Source of the DNA: Bradyrhizobium sp. SZCCT0153
GTDB taxonomy: Bacteria; Pseudomonadota; Alphaproteobacteria; Rhizobiales; Xanthobacteraceae
Direction: 5' to 3'
Assembly: GCF_018129995.1 (NCBI RefSeq)
Contig: NZ_JAFCKS010000001.1
Coordinates: 965,001-1,029,000, forward strand
DNA length: 64,000 nt
The number at the start of each line of letters is the position of its first letter. The stretch's first letter is position 1. This document shows, piece after piece, positions 1-8,438 of the stretch. A program made the translations under genes and the position numbers. The notes beneath the pieces are model-generated. The model made no database searches. It was given only the letters and a program-made list of their open reading frames with translations, and was not told the origin of the DNA.

Positions 1-174
1 ATTTCCGCTCCACTGCTCACACCGGACATGCCGATGTAGGGCGCGCACGGCTGCAATGGGCCACGAACAGACTTCTTTTCTCTTGCCGTGTCCAAGAAAA
101 GCCGCCTCGCGGCGGCCAGACGTCGGAAATACATTTCGTTCACTACGCTAGTGCGGACTGCCGCAGAGCCTAGG

Positions 175-1638
175 CTACAATCGGCCGGTGATCCGGTAGA
201 CTCGCGCCTCGCCTTCGACGCCGCGCAGCGGCGCCTCGAACTCCTCGACATGGTGGCCCGCCAGCAGCTGGCGAACAGCGGGCGCGGTGTAGAGTGCTTC
301 AGTGAGACAGATTTCGCCGGCGTCGGCGAATGATTGCACCCGCGCGGCAATATTCACGGTCTGGCCGAAATAGTCGAGATTTTCGTTGAGGGTCACGGCG
401 ATAGAAGGTCCGCAATGTGCCCCCATTTTGAGAATGACGGCGGGCTGGCCGTGCTTGGAGTTGAACTCTCCGATGTCCCGCAGAATGTGCAGCGCTGCCG
501 CCACGGCATCCACCGGCTGGAAAAACGCAGCCATGACGGCATCGCCGATGGTCTTCACAATGGCACCGGCATGCCGATGGGCAATTGCGTCGAGGAGAGC
601 GAAATGTTCGCGGACGAGAGCATAGGCATTAAGATCCCCGAGGCGCTCGTAGAGCGCGGTCGATCCCTTCAGGTCCGTGAACAGGAACGTCACTTGCCGA
701 ACGCCGAGGCCCTCCTCCTCATCAACGCGCTCTGAGCGGAAGAGCTTGCGGAACGTCTGACGCGTCAGCAGCATCCCGCCCGAGACGTAGGGATCGAATT
801 CGAGGGTCGGCTTCTCTGGCATTTCTAAGATTTCAGGTGGCCAGTTGATCAGGAGGAGCGATCCGCGCTTAGGGCCGATGTTGCTGATCTCGAAGACCAC
901 AGGCCCCGACGGCACGGCCGCAACGGAGGGCGTGAACCGCTGCCCGTCATAGGTGGTACGAACGATCGTCGGAGTATTCGGCATCTGCACGGCCGTGGGA
1001 TCGAGCACGACCGGGAGCGTAAAGCCCGCCTGCGTCTGGACATTGACGCCTGAGACCGCGCCCGGCCCAATATCGGTCTGCAGCGTCGTTGTCAGGCCGG
1101 ACGGCAGATAAGTCATTCCGCGAACGAAACCGCGCAAGACATCGACAAATCGAGTCTGTCCGCCGGGCAGCCGTCCGCTGTTGGCGAACTTGAGCTTCCA
1201 GTGCAGATCTTCGATCGAGAGATTGTCGACGTCATACAAGGCGAGGCGCCGAATTTGCGGCGAGACGGAGAAGGACACTTCGATGAAGTCGTCGAGTTCG
1301 GTCTGACCCTCGATATCGCAAAGCCCGCAGACGAAATGGCTCCGGAGCGCACGGAGCCTCCCGAAGCTTTCCAGCACCAGACCCGAGTGGGGGCAGAGAA
1401 TGTCCCAATGCATGTCGACCAGCCCGGCGCGAGCGGCATGGAGAAACAGATCGATCGACTCCGGCTCAGCCACACTGCGATCACGGGCGAACGCCAGCGG
1501 ATTGGCGCGGTACACGCTAACCTCGTCACCACTGCGGATCAGCGTTTCGAACTTGGAGATTACGCGCGGGCTCCAAGTGCGGGCCTGCTCGATCTGCGTC
1601 ATCTTGCTTTCGAGAAGACGCTCGTCAATGGATGTCAT
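175..1638 (-). CDS. Class III adenylate/guanylate cyclase with N-terminal DUF5939-like region
   Basis: This 487-residue protein probably makes cAMP from ATP in the cytoplasm. The C-terminal third (about residues 315-487) is a class III nucleotide cyclase domain: FTDLKGSTALYERLGD carries the first metal-binding Asp, GDAVMAAF the second, and GQTVNIAARV the conserved helix of the active site. The N-terminal 300 residues resemble the DUF5939 region found in front of many rhizobial cyclases; two Cys pairs (CPHSG and CGLC) in it could bind a metal. There is no signal peptide or clear membrane segment. It stands alone, with no same-strand partner in the window. The substrate (ATP or GTP) and the stimulus sensed by the N-terminal region cannot be read from sequence. 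Confidence 0.88.
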   Translation of the reverse strand: MTSIDERLLESKMTQIEQARTWSPRVISKFETLIRSGDEVSVYRANPLAFARDRSVAEPESIDLFLHAARAGLVDMHWDILCPHSGLVLESFGRLRALRSHFVCGLCDIEGQTELDDFIEVSFSVSPQIRRLALYDVDNLSIEDLHWKLKFANSGRLPGGQTRFVDVLRGFVRGMTYLPSGLTTTLQTDIGPGAVSGVNVQTQAGFTLPVVLDPTAVQMPNTPTIVRTTYDGQRFTPSVAAVPSGPVVFEISNIGPKRGSLLLINWPPEILEMPEKPTLEFDPYVSGGMLLTRQTFRKLFRSERVDEEEGLGVRQVTFLFTDLKGSTALYERLGDLNAYALVREHFALLDAIAHRHAGAIVKTIGDAVMAAFFQPVDAVAAALHILRDIGEFNSKHGQPAVILKMGAHCGPSIAVTLNENLDYFGQTVNIAARVQSFADAGEICLTEALYTAPAVRQLLAGHHVEEFEAPLRGVEGEARVYRITGRL

Positions 1639-1988
1639 CGATCAGCTCCTGACGATGGCAGTCTATCAGCTTCGCCCGGTCCTCGCGAGCCATCCGATGC
1701 CGCAGGGCCTATTGCACTGCAAAGATTTTCAATCCACCCATGTCGCTTATGGGTCAACAGCGTCGGTTTGATGGGGAGCCGCGTCACTTCCGATCCGCCC
1801 CGATTAGCTGACCATATTCGAGCCAAACTGCACTTCGCCGTGGGCCACAATCGGACTTGGGACCATTTAGCGGAGTGGACGAAGGTCTCTGCAGGTTGAA
1901 GGCGATCATAATGTCCGGCGGCCCCCGCGACGGGAGGGGTTCCTTTTTGCTCGCCGCCGGTGTTTCCTCTGCACGGCGGAGAACAGGC
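1639..1988. other. Intergenic region, no gene recognised
   Basis: This is the gap between the cyclase start and the kinase-like gene. Open frames here lack protein-like composition. The kinase frame stays open up to 1857, but no convincing ribosome-binding site precedes the upstream starts. It presumably holds the divergent promoters; no clear operator or terminator was seen. Confidence 0.4.
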
Positions 1989-2801
1989 ATGCAGGGATCG
2001 TTGGGGGAGAAGATTGGTGAAGGCGCCCACTCCGAAGCCTACACTTGGGCGCCCGGTCAGGTCGTCAAACTGCTCAAACCCGGCGTGCCGCGGGGGATGG
2101 CCTGGTTCGAGGTGCGCATGATCCGCGCCGTGCTCGCCGCCGGGGTTCCGGTGCCTGAGGTGTTCGGCGAGGTGACGCTGGACGGGCGCTTCGGCATCGT
2201 GCTGCAGCGGCTCGACGGACCGACCCTGCTGCAGCTAACTCGAACCGGCGCGGTGACGTTCGAACAGGCCGGTGCGATCGTTGCGGCCCTCGCCATGTCC
2301 ATTCACAAGACGCCCCTGCCGTCGGAGGTCCTCTCCATGCGCGAGTGTATGGAGGCTCGGTTGGATCACGACGATGGCAAGCTCCCGAAGCACATCGCCC
2401 CTGAAATCCTCACGCTGATCGATCGCTTGCCGCCCGGCGACGGGCTTTGCCATACCGACCTGAGCCCGGGGAACGTGATCATGACATCGGAAGGCCCAAA
2501 GCTGGTCGACTGGGCCGGCGTGATGTGCGGGCCCGCCGTGCTGGAGCTAGGGTTCTTACATGTTGTCCTTTCTGAACTCGCCCCGGAAATAGCCGACAAT
2601 CCAGAGCGTCCGCGCGCGACCAATGCGGCCGCGCAAACCGAATACGCGCGGCTGACCGGCATATCCCCCGCGGAGCTGACGGCGGCCATGGAGCCGTATT
2701 TGCCCATCGTCCGCACCTTCATCATCCTCGGCGACGTGGTGCCGTCATTGCGGGAGCGGCTGATCCAGCGCATCGAAGCGGGGCTGCGCTCGGAAGACTG
2801 A
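1989..2801 (+). CDS. Aminoglycoside phosphotransferase/choline kinase-like protein
   Basis: A 270-residue protein with the small-molecule-kinase (APH) fold. The N-terminal part has a glycine-rich ATP loop (KIGEGAHSEAY) and a lysine in QVVKLLKPG. The catalytic segment is GLCHTDLSPGNVIMT, with the Brenner-type HxDxxxxN arrangement, followed by KLVDWAG, which supplies the metal-binding Asp. It would phosphorylate a small hydroxylated or amino compound in the cytoplasm; the substrate is unknown and antibiotic resistance should not be assumed. The start at 1989 is chosen because GGAG lies about 8 bases upstream and the kinase domain begins directly afterwards; the frame remains open 44 codons further upstream. 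Confidence 0.8.
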   Translation: MQGSLGEKIGEGAHSEAYTWAPGQVVKLLKPGVPRGMAWFEVRMIRAVLAAGVPVPEVFGEVTLDGRFGIVLQRLDGPTLLQLTRTGAVTFEQAGAIVAALAMSIHKTPLPSEVLSMRECMEARLDHDDGKLPKHIAPEILTLIDRLPPGDGLCHTDLSPGNVIMTSEGPKLVDWAGVMCGPAVLELGFLHVVLSELAPEIADNPERPRATNAAAQTEYARLTGISPAELTAAMEPYLPIVRTFIILGDVVPSLRERLIQRIEAGLRSED

Positions 2802-2907
2802 ACCGTCTTGGTCGCGCGCGAGCCGAAGGGGCCTGTCGAAGCGAGGCGTCGGTGTCTCCTTTGGGGCAATCGAAGTCCTTATTGCGAGCCTTGATCAGCT
2901 CAGCGCA

Positions 2908-3117
2908 ATGGTCAAACAGCCCAACCAGCCGCTCACGGTTCACGTTGCGGCCCATACGATTTTCAACGGATTGATGGAAGTTCGCGACAAGCTGGCGGCA
3001 CGCAAGCCGGGCGAACCCAATCCGCTGGTCGATCCGGATGCGTTGCTCAAAATGCTCGCCACACAGCGCAGCGGCGCCGAACAGCGGCTTGAGATTGAAC
3101 GCAAGGCCGGACGCTGA
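2908..3117 (+). pseudogene. C-terminal remnant of a class B3-like metallo-beta-lactamase-fold gene
   Basis: A 69-codon open frame whose residues about 15-43 (HTIFNGLMEVRDKLAARKPG and the following EPNPLVDP) resemble the C-terminal end of B3-type metallo-beta-lactamase-fold hydrolases, where a His is followed by a helix and an RxPGxPxPxV motif. The zinc-binding HxHxDH core is absent from this stretch and from the frames just upstream, so only the tail survives. It may be a decayed gene, or a short protein that kept the tail. The family assignment rests on motif memory and is only moderately sure. Confidence 0.4.
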
Positions 3118-3498
3118 GGGATCCCCGGGATTGGTCGAGGAGGCCCGCTATCGAAGGTAACCGGACCATCCTACGAAACTCGGAAGACTGCAGCCCATCA
3201 GGTCTAGTGAAAGATCGCAATACGTCGCTTGTTATCCGGCCGGATCGCTTGGGCGGCCACCACATCATAGCGCCACGGCGAAGCAATAGTGCCCATCTTC
3301 ATCGGGCCGTGGCGCGCCAATCTCGTAAAGCCGAAACCGCTCTTCCATCTCGCCTGCGTTGCTTAGCGATCAACAGCGCCTTTCACAGCTCCGCACGTTC
3401 GCCGCCTCCTGCGAACAGATACTGACCATTTCTGTGGCGGTAACGGTGGCGGCGATTTTCAACCCCCGTGCCGCCAATGCGTAATGCGTTGATTTCAT
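3118..3498. other. Intergenic region, no gene recognised
   Basis: About 380 bases between the hydrolase remnant and the tRNA. Open frames on both strands are short and have no protein-like composition. No repeat or hairpin with a T-run was noticed. It probably contains sequence downstream of the tRNA, which is transcribed leftwards. Confidence 0.35.
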
Positions 3499-3574
3499 TG
3501 GTGGGCCCGGCAGGACTCGAACCTGCAACCAGACCGTTATGAGCGGCCGGCTCTAACCATTGAGCTACAGGCCC
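3499..3574 (-). tRNA. tRNA with CAT anticodon, probably tRNA-Ile2 (lysidine type)
   Basis: The minus strand folds into a full cloverleaf of 76 bases. The acceptor GGGCCTG pairs with CGGGCCC, the D arm is GCTC/GAGC, the anticodon arm is GGCCG-CTCATAA-CGGTC with anticodon CAT, and the T arm is GCAGG-TTCGAGT-CCTGC. The terminal ACCA is encoded. CAT can mean initiator Met, elongator Met or Ile2. The short D loop (AATGGTTA) and the overall pattern resemble E. coli tRNA-Ile2, whose C34 is modified to lysidine by TilS so that it reads AUA. The first base pair is G-C, which argues against initiator tRNA. Confidence 0.93.
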
Positions 3575-3920
3575 CGCCGCGAGACGGCCGCGGGACTGCG
3601 CGGCCGGCAACGGTGCGCGGTTCGTTTACAGGGATGGAGGCGGGGGTGCAATGCTGGCTCTGGCGGATGGGGACGCCGGCGCAGCAATGCCCGAGATTTG
3701 CGAATACCCGAAATTGGCGATGATGCACTTATAGTCCTGTTTTGCCCGACGGGTCAAATCGCCTTCACCGGGGTTCGTTCGTCTCACCCTGTAACCCCTT
3801 GTAACCGCTAGCTTCGTCTACTGTGCATGGGGTTGTTTTCGATGTTTTTGATGAGAGGGGGCCTTTCGTCCCCTCCGATGTCTCGTTGGCGAGCTGCAGG
3901 CTCGCGGCAGATCGCCGGTG
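3575..3920. other. Intergenic region between tRNA and solute-binding gene; contains one dispersed repeat
   Basis: About 345 bases with no supported gene. It contains a copy of a dispersed repeat at 3818-3841 (listed separately) and an imperfect hairpin around 3852-3877 built on GAGGGG/CCCCTC. On the minus strand the hairpin lies just after the solute-binding gene, but it is not followed by a T-run, so a terminator role is doubtful. The tRNA promoter should lie in the part nearest 3575. Confidence 0.4.
3818..3841 (-). repeat. Dispersed short repeat, copy 1
   Basis: Read on the minus strand this is CGAAAA followed by CAACCCCATGCACAGTAG. It matches the sequence at 24712-24736 except for one extra A. 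In both copies an AACCCC inside the repeat can pair with a GGGGTT located nearby (here about 30 bases away), so the element can form a stem-loop. It is intergenic and follows the 3' end of a gene in both places. Confidence 0.6.
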
Positions 3921-4895
3921 CTAGTCCACCGACACCCCGGCGAACGCCACGACCTTGCGCCACTTCTCGGTCTCGTCGCTGACCAGCTTGCCGAACTCGG
4001 CCGGCGTCATCGGCTTGGGGATGCCGCCGGTCTCGGCCAGGCGCGCCACCAGCTTCGGGTCCTTCAGGGCCTCGTTGACCGCCTTGTTGACGATCTCGAC
4101 GATTTCGGGTGGCGTGCCCTTCGGCGCGGAGATGCCGTAGAAGCCGACCGATTCGAATCCCGGCACGGTCTCGGCGATCGTGGGCACGTCCGGCACGGTC
4201 GGCCAGCGCTGCGGCGAGGTCACGCCCAGCGCGCGGACATTGCCGCCCTTCGATTGCTCGAGCGCGGAGGGCAGATTGTCGAAGATCAGCTGCACCTTGT
4301 TGGAGATGATGTCGGGGAACGCGATCGCCGAGCCGCGATAGGGCACGTGCACCATGTCGCACTTGGTCATCGCCTTGAACAGCTCCGCCGACATGTGCAC
4401 CGAGGTGCCGTTGCCGGACGAGGCAAAGGAGATCTTGCCGGGGTTGGCCTTGCAATAGTCGATGAACTCCCGAACCGTCTTCGCGGGAAACGCGTTGGAG
4501 ACGACCAGCATGTTGGTGAGCTGCATGATGCTGGCGACCGGGGCGGTATCGCGCAAAAAGTCGAACGGCAGCTTCTTGTAGAGCGAGGTCGAGATCGCGT
4601 TGTTGGGCGCGACGAACAGCAGCGTATAGCCGTCGGCCGGCGAGGCGATCGCAGCAGCTGCCGCGATGTTGCCGCCGGAGCCGGTGCGATTCTCGACGAT
4701 GAATTGCTGGCCGAGGCGGTCCGACAGCCATTGCGCCATGATCCGCGCGACGATGTCGACCGGACCGCCGGCGGCGAAGCCGATCATCCAGTGCACGGGA
4801 CGGTCGGGATAGCCGGCGTAGGCGGGAAGGGGGGCGCTGAAAAGCGAGATAAGGAAAACCAGCCCGAAAAAACCGTTACGCAAAATTCGCAACAT
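3921..4895 (-). CDS. Tripartite tricarboxylate transporter (Bug/TctC) substrate-binding protein
   Basis: A 324-residue secreted protein that would bind a carboxylate or similar small anion in the periplasm. The N-terminus (MLRILRNGFFGLVFLISLF, then APLPAYA) is a signal peptide, and the mature protein begins with the Bug-type YPDRPVHWMIGFAAGGPVD. Other family features include IVENRTGSGGNIA and VPYRGSAIAFPDIISNKVQL. The start at 4895 follows a strong GGGAGG six bases upstream; an ATG at 4931 has no better site and would lengthen the signal region. No TctA/TctB membrane partners are nearby, as is usual for the many Bug proteins in Rhizobiales and Burkholderiales. It is divergent from a TAXI-type binding protein. 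The ligand is unknown. Confidence 0.9.
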   Translation of the reverse strand: MLRILRNGFFGLVFLISLFSAPLPAYAGYPDRPVHWMIGFAAGGPVDIVARIMAQWLSDRLGQQFIVENRTGSGGNIAAAAAIASPADGYTLLFVAPNNAISTSLYKKLPFDFLRDTAPVASIMQLTNMLVVSNAFPAKTVREFIDYCKANPGKISFASSGNGTSVHMSAELFKAMTKCDMVHVPYRGSAIAFPDIISNKVQLIFDNLPSALEQSKGGNVRALGVTSPQRWPTVPDVPTIAETVPGFESVGFYGISAPKGTPPEIVEIVNKAVNEALKDPKLVARLAETGGIPKPMTPAEFGKLVSDETEKWRKVVAFAGVSVD

Positions 4896-5002
4896 GAAGC
4901 CTCCCGTTGTTCTATTGTCGTTGGGTGACATGCTTTCACAAAAACCGCTTCCTGCCTACATCGTCGGACGTCGATGTTGACGCGGGGCGGCCGGGAACGA
5001 CC

Positions 5003-5980
5003 ATGAGATTCGCTTTTGTTTTCCTTCTCGGCGCGGCGCTGCTGTTGAGCCCCGCCGCCGCTCAAACCGGAGGCAGCGCCATTCCGACCACGACACCCGG
5101 CCTCAAGATAAGCCTGGGCACCGCGACGCCCGGCGGCGGCTTTCCGCTCTATGGCAACGCCTTCGCGGACATGATGAACGCGGCCGATCCGCAAACCACC
5201 ATCGCGCCGCGCAACACCAGGGGCAGCAACGAGAACATTCCGCTGCTGGAGAAAGGCGAGCTCGATCTCGCTCTGGTCGCGGGCGAGCCGGCCTATGAAG
5301 CCTTCGCCGGCATCGGGCGTGCGCCGGTACGGCTGAGGATTCTCACCGCGATCTATTCCAACCCCGGCATGTTCGTGGTGCGCGCGGACAGCCCCTACAA
5401 GACGATTGCAGATCTCGTCGGACAACCGGTGGCGTTCGGCGCCAAGGGCTCCGGCCTGCCGATCCTGGCGCGCTATGTGCTCGATGGCCTCGGGTTGAAG
5501 CAGGACGAGGATTTCAAGGCTGTCTATCTCGACCGCGCCGGCGACGGCCCCGCGATGGTCGAGGATGGGCGTGTCGCAGCGCTCTGGGGCGCCGGCATCG
5601 GCTGGCCCGGCTTTGCCGCGGTGGCCTCGAGCCCATCCGGCGCGCGCTTCATCGCGCCCAGCGCGGACGAGATCACGCGCATCCGCGCCAAGCATGCGTT
5701 CCTCAAGCCGCTGACCGTGCCGGCCGGCTCCTACCCGAAGCAGGCCGAGCCGATCGGCTCGCTCGGTTCCTGGAGCTTTGTGCTGACGCGGGAGGATCTG
5801 CCGGACGATGTCGCCTATCGCCTCGCCAAGACGCTGCACGGTATCGAGGCGAATTTCTGCAAGAAGCTCGCTCAGGCCTGCGAGACCACCGCGGCAAACA
5901 CCGTCGCCGCGGCGCCGAAGCCGGAGCTGATCCATCCCGGCGTGATGAAATATTTTCGCGAGATCGGCGTGGTGAAGTAG
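5003..5980 (+). CDS. TAXI-family TRAP transporter solute-binding protein
   Basis: A 325-residue periplasmic binding protein of the TAXI (TRAP-associated extracytoplasmic immunogenic) family. A signal peptide (MRFAFVFLLGAALLLSPAAA) is followed by the typical LKISLGTATPGGGFPLYGNAFAD and ENIPLLEKGELDLALV segments. GQPVAFGAKGSGLPILARYVL corresponds to the hinge and ligand-pocket region. The start at 5003 puts the signal peptide at the N-terminus; the longer frame starting at 4907 adds 32 residues that overlap the neighbouring gene and look non-coding. No TRAP permease (DctQM-type) is adjacent, so it is an orphan in this window. The ligand is unknown; glutamate/glutarate-like ligands are known for the family. 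Confidence 0.85.
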   Translation: MRFAFVFLLGAALLLSPAAAQTGGSAIPTTTPGLKISLGTATPGGGFPLYGNAFADMMNAADPQTTIAPRNTRGSNENIPLLEKGELDLALVAGEPAYEAFAGIGRAPVRLRILTAIYSNPGMFVVRADSPYKTIADLVGQPVAFGAKGSGLPILARYVLDGLGLKQDEDFKAVYLDRAGDGPAMVEDGRVAALWGAGIGWPGFAAVASSPSGARFIAPSADEITRIRAKHAFLKPLTVPAGSYPKQAEPIGSLGSWSFVLTREDLPDDVAYRLAKTLHGIEANFCKKLAQACETTAANTVAAAPKPELIHPGVMKYFREIGVVK

Positions 5981-6003
5981 GACACCGCGCCTCCGCTTAC
6001 TTC

Positions 6004-6151
6004 CCTTCTCCCTTCTTGTGGGAGAAGGTGGCGCGAAGCGCCGATGAGGGGTACCTCTCCGGTAATTCAGCTGCGAGATGGGCGCTCGCGGAGACAATCC
6101 CTCACCCGGCTTCGCTTCGCGAATCCACCCTCTCCCGCAAGGGGAGAGGGT
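6004..6151. repeat. Intergenic palindromic repeat (REP/hairpin type)
   Basis: Between the convergent genes lies an imperfect inverted repeat. The left arm reads CTTCTCCCTTCTTGTGGGAG, then AAGGTGGCGCGAAGCG and GATGAGGG. The right arm reads CCCTCACCCGGCTTCGCTTC, then CACCCTCTCCCGCAAGGGG and AGAGGG. Each arm also forms its own small hairpin. Elements of this build are abundant between convergent genes in Bradyrhizobium-like genomes and may act as bidirectional terminators here. No transposase or target duplication was seen. Confidence 0.65.
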
Positions 6152-6174
6152 ACACCGTCAGCGCGGCTACGCCG

Positions 6175-7386
6175 TCACTTCTTCACCATCGCGCACGCCG
6201 GGTCCGGCGGACCGAACGCCTTGTCGCCGGGGATCGTCGCAAGGATCTTGTAATAGTCCCACGGATATTTGCTCTCCTCCGGCGTCTTCACCTGCACCAG
6301 CCAGAGATCGTGCACCATCAGATTGTCCTCGCGCAGTCTGCCGTTGCGGGCGAAGAAATCCTCGATCGGCTTTTCGCGCATCTTGGCGGCGACCTTGAGC
6401 GGATCGTCGGTGCCGGTCTCCTTGATGGCGTTGAGATAGTGCATCACGCTGGAATAGACGCCGGCCTGCCACATCGTCGGCATCTTGTTCATCTTGGCGA
6501 AATAGCGCTTCGACCATTCGCGGGTCTTGTCGTCCATGTCCCAGTAGAACGAGGTCGTCAGCAGCAGGCCCTGGGCTGCCTGCAAACCGAGGCCGTGGAT
6601 GTCGGTGATCAGCGCCAGCAGCGCCGCCATCTGCTGGCCGCCCTTGAATACGCCGAACTCCGAGCCGGTCTTGATCTCGTTCATGTTGTTTGGGGGGCCT
6701 GCCGCAATGCCGATGATCTTGGCCTTGGAAGCCTGCGCCTGGAGCACGAACGATGATAGATCCGGCGTTGCCAGCGGCGGCCGCACCGAGCCCAGCACCT
6801 TGCCGCCACTGGCGGTGACGACGCTGGAGGCGTCGCGCTCCAGCGAATGGCCGAAAGCATAGTCGTCGGTGATGAAGAACCAGCTGTCGCCGCCGCGCTT
6901 GACCACCGCGTCCGCGGTGCCGACCGCGAGCGCGCGGGTGTCGAACACCCACTGGATCGCATAGGGCGAGCAGAACTTGCCGTGGAAATCGGCGGTGCCG
7001 GTGGAGTGGGTGATGAACAGTCGCTTCTTCTCGGTGGCGACGTTCTGCACCGCGAGCCCGACCGCGGAGACCGGGACGTCGACGATCAGATCGACCTGGT
7101 CGACGTCGTACCAGCGCCGCGCGATGCCGCCGCCGATGTCGGCCTTGAGCTGGTGGTCGCCGATCACGATGCTGATCGGCTTGCCGAGAACCTTGCCGCC
7201 GAAATCGTCGATCGCCATCTGCGCCGCCGTCACCGAGCCCTGGCCGGTCGGCGCCGAGGCCGGACCGTTCATGTCGGTGAGCACGCCGATCTTGACGATG
7301 TCGTCGGAAACCTGCGCCATTGCGGCACCCGGCAACAGCGCTGCGAAGGCGGCCGCGACCGGCAGTCCAAATCTCGTTGGCTTCAC
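6175..7386 (-). CDS. Branched-chain amino acid-type (LivK-like) ABC transporter substrate-binding protein
   Basis: A 403-residue periplasmic binding protein. The signal peptide (residues about 1-24, ending in LLPGAAMAQ) is followed by the family opening DIVKIGVLTDMNGPASAPTG. VDLIVDVPVSAVGLAVQNVA and FFITDDYAFGHSLERDA are typical of the two lobes of type I periplasmic binding proteins. The GTG start at 7386 is preferred because GGGGAGG lies about 6 bases upstream; the open frame extends 26 codons further without a signal-like sequence. It follows the regulator gene on the same strand with a gap of about 100 bases. No LivHMGF genes are in the window. Related proteins bind amino acids, amides, urea or aromatic acids; the ligand here is unknown. 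Confidence 0.88.
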   Translation of the reverse strand: MKPTRFGLPVAAAFAALLPGAAMAQVSDDIVKIGVLTDMNGPASAPTGQGSVTAAQMAIDDFGGKVLGKPISIVIGDHQLKADIGGGIARRWYDVDQVDLIVDVPVSAVGLAVQNVATEKKRLFITHSTGTADFHGKFCSPYAIQWVFDTRALAVGTADAVVKRGGDSWFFITDDYAFGHSLERDASSVVTASGGKVLGSVRPPLATPDLSSFVLQAQASKAKIIGIAAGPPNNMNEIKTGSEFGVFKGGQQMAALLALITDIHGLGLQAAQGLLLTTSFYWDMDDKTREWSKRYFAKMNKMPTMWQAGVYSSVMHYLNAIKETGTDDPLKVAAKMREKPIEDFFARNGRLREDNLMVHDLWLVQVKTPEESKYPWDYYKILATIPGDKAFGPPDPACAMVKK

Positions 7387-7487
7387 GTTTGTCCTCCCCT
7401 GGTCCGGCGCGTTGGCCGGTGTTGCTGGCCGGGTATGGCCCGGCTGAATTGGTTTCTTTTGCAACTATTTTGGGGCGGGCGTCAACG

Positions 7488-8381
7488 TCAGGCCGCGAAG
7501 CGGATTTGCCCGGCGGGCGAGGGGTCGTAGCCGGTCAGCTCCTCGGCGCGCTGGCGCAATCGTTTTTCGCCGAGGAACCGGATCAGGGCCTGCATGGCGG
7601 GGCGGAAATAGCTGCGCTGCCGCATCGCAAGATCGAGGTTCTCCCAGACCAGCGGCACGAAATCGAGACCGGCCGAGCGCGCCGCCGCGCGCGTCGCGAT
7701 TCCGCAATCGGCTTGGCCCGCGCGGACCACTTCGGCGAGATCCGGCCCGGTCAGGGCGGGCGTCTCGATCCGTCGCAAATCCCGCGTCGAGGCGCCGGTG
7801 CGCTTGAGCAGCACGTCGAGCAGCATCTGCGCGCCCGTGCCTTGCTGCCGCATCGCCATCCTGGCACCGAGCGCGAGCACGTCAGACAGGCCGCGCAGCC
7901 GCTTGGGATTGCCCGGCGGCAGCACGAGGCCCTGCTCGCGGCGCACGAACGCGACCAGCAATGCATCATGCAGGTCAGGAGCGGCCCGCAGCGCTTCGAC
8001 GCTGGCATCGCGGGCGAGATTCTCGGCCGCATCCAGGCTGTGGAAGTGCACCGCCACGGCCATCACCTCGTCGCGCTGCAGCCGCTCGAGCCCGCGCGCG
8101 CTGCCCTCGCTCATCGATCCCAGGCCCGAGCCGGATTCGCGCAGGCTCCAGTCCAGGAGCTCGTCCTGGCTGCCGCCCACGACCGGCGGCGGCTCCGCGA
8201 TCAGCATGCCGGCCGGACGCGCAAGGCCCGACAGCACCCAGAGGTCGAGCTCATGCCGCGGGAAGAGCCACTTTCCGGTCACCTTGGTGCAAGGGATCGC
8301 GCCGGTGGTGACGAGTTCGTAAAGCTTGCGTTCGCCGAGCCGAAGATAGTCGGCGGCTTCGCTGGTCGTCAGGAATTCCAT
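7488..8381 (-). CDS. Excisionase-type helix-turn-helix regulator with PBP-like ligand-binding domain
   Basis: A 297-residue cytoplasmic regulator. Residues about 1-50 form an excisionase/MerR-type DNA-binding domain (FLTTSEAADYLRLGERKLYE, ending KWLFPRHELDLWV). Residues about 85-290 form a periplasmic-binding-protein-like domain of the PF12727 type, with ALRAAPDLHDALLVAFVRRE, RQQGTGAQMLLDVLL and VRAGQADCGIATRAAARSAG. The same domain type occurs at the C-terminus of the MoeA fusion 2.4 kb away, and in other bacteria such proteins accompany molybdate/tungstate genes. It probably responds to an oxyanion or cofactor-related ligand and may control the divergent tupA-like gene. An inverted repeat overlaps its start codon, which suggests autoregulation. 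Confidence 0.78.
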   Translation of the reverse strand: MEFLTTSEAADYLRLGERKLYELVTTGAIPCTKVTGKWLFPRHELDLWVLSGLARPAGMLIAEPPPVVGGSQDELLDWSLRESGSGLGSMSEGSARGLERLQRDEVMAVAVHFHSLDAAENLARDASVEALRAAPDLHDALLVAFVRREQGLVLPPGNPKRLRGLSDVLALGARMAMRQQGTGAQMLLDVLLKRTGASTRDLRRIETPALTGPDLAEVVRAGQADCGIATRAAARSAGLDFVPLVWENLDLAMRQRSYFRPAMQALIRFLGEKRLRQRAEELTGYDPSPAGQIRFAA

Positions 8382-8438
8382 CCTGCATTCCTATGCAAAT
8401 TCTTGCTTCTTTTTGGACATTCGTCGCAGGTGGAATTC
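8373..8438. promoter_or_regulatory. Spaced inverted repeat over the regulator start codon
   Basis: The arm GAATTCCATCCTGC (8373-8386) covers the start codon of the helix-turn-helix gene. It is matched on the other strand by GAATTCCACCTGC at 8426-8438, with only a one-base difference in length. The arm centres are about 52 bases apart, close to five helical turns. This would suit two dimers of the adjacent regulator bound on one face of the DNA. The operator role is an inference. Confidence 0.4.

Noticed and set aside
1989..2801. Antibiotic-resistance aminoglycoside kinase
   Set aside because: Only the general kinase fold motifs are visible; the family includes many metabolic kinases, so a resistance role is not supported.
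3852..3877. Rho-independent terminator after the Bug-type gene
   Set aside because: The GAGGGG/CCCCTC hairpin is not followed by a T-run on the minus strand.
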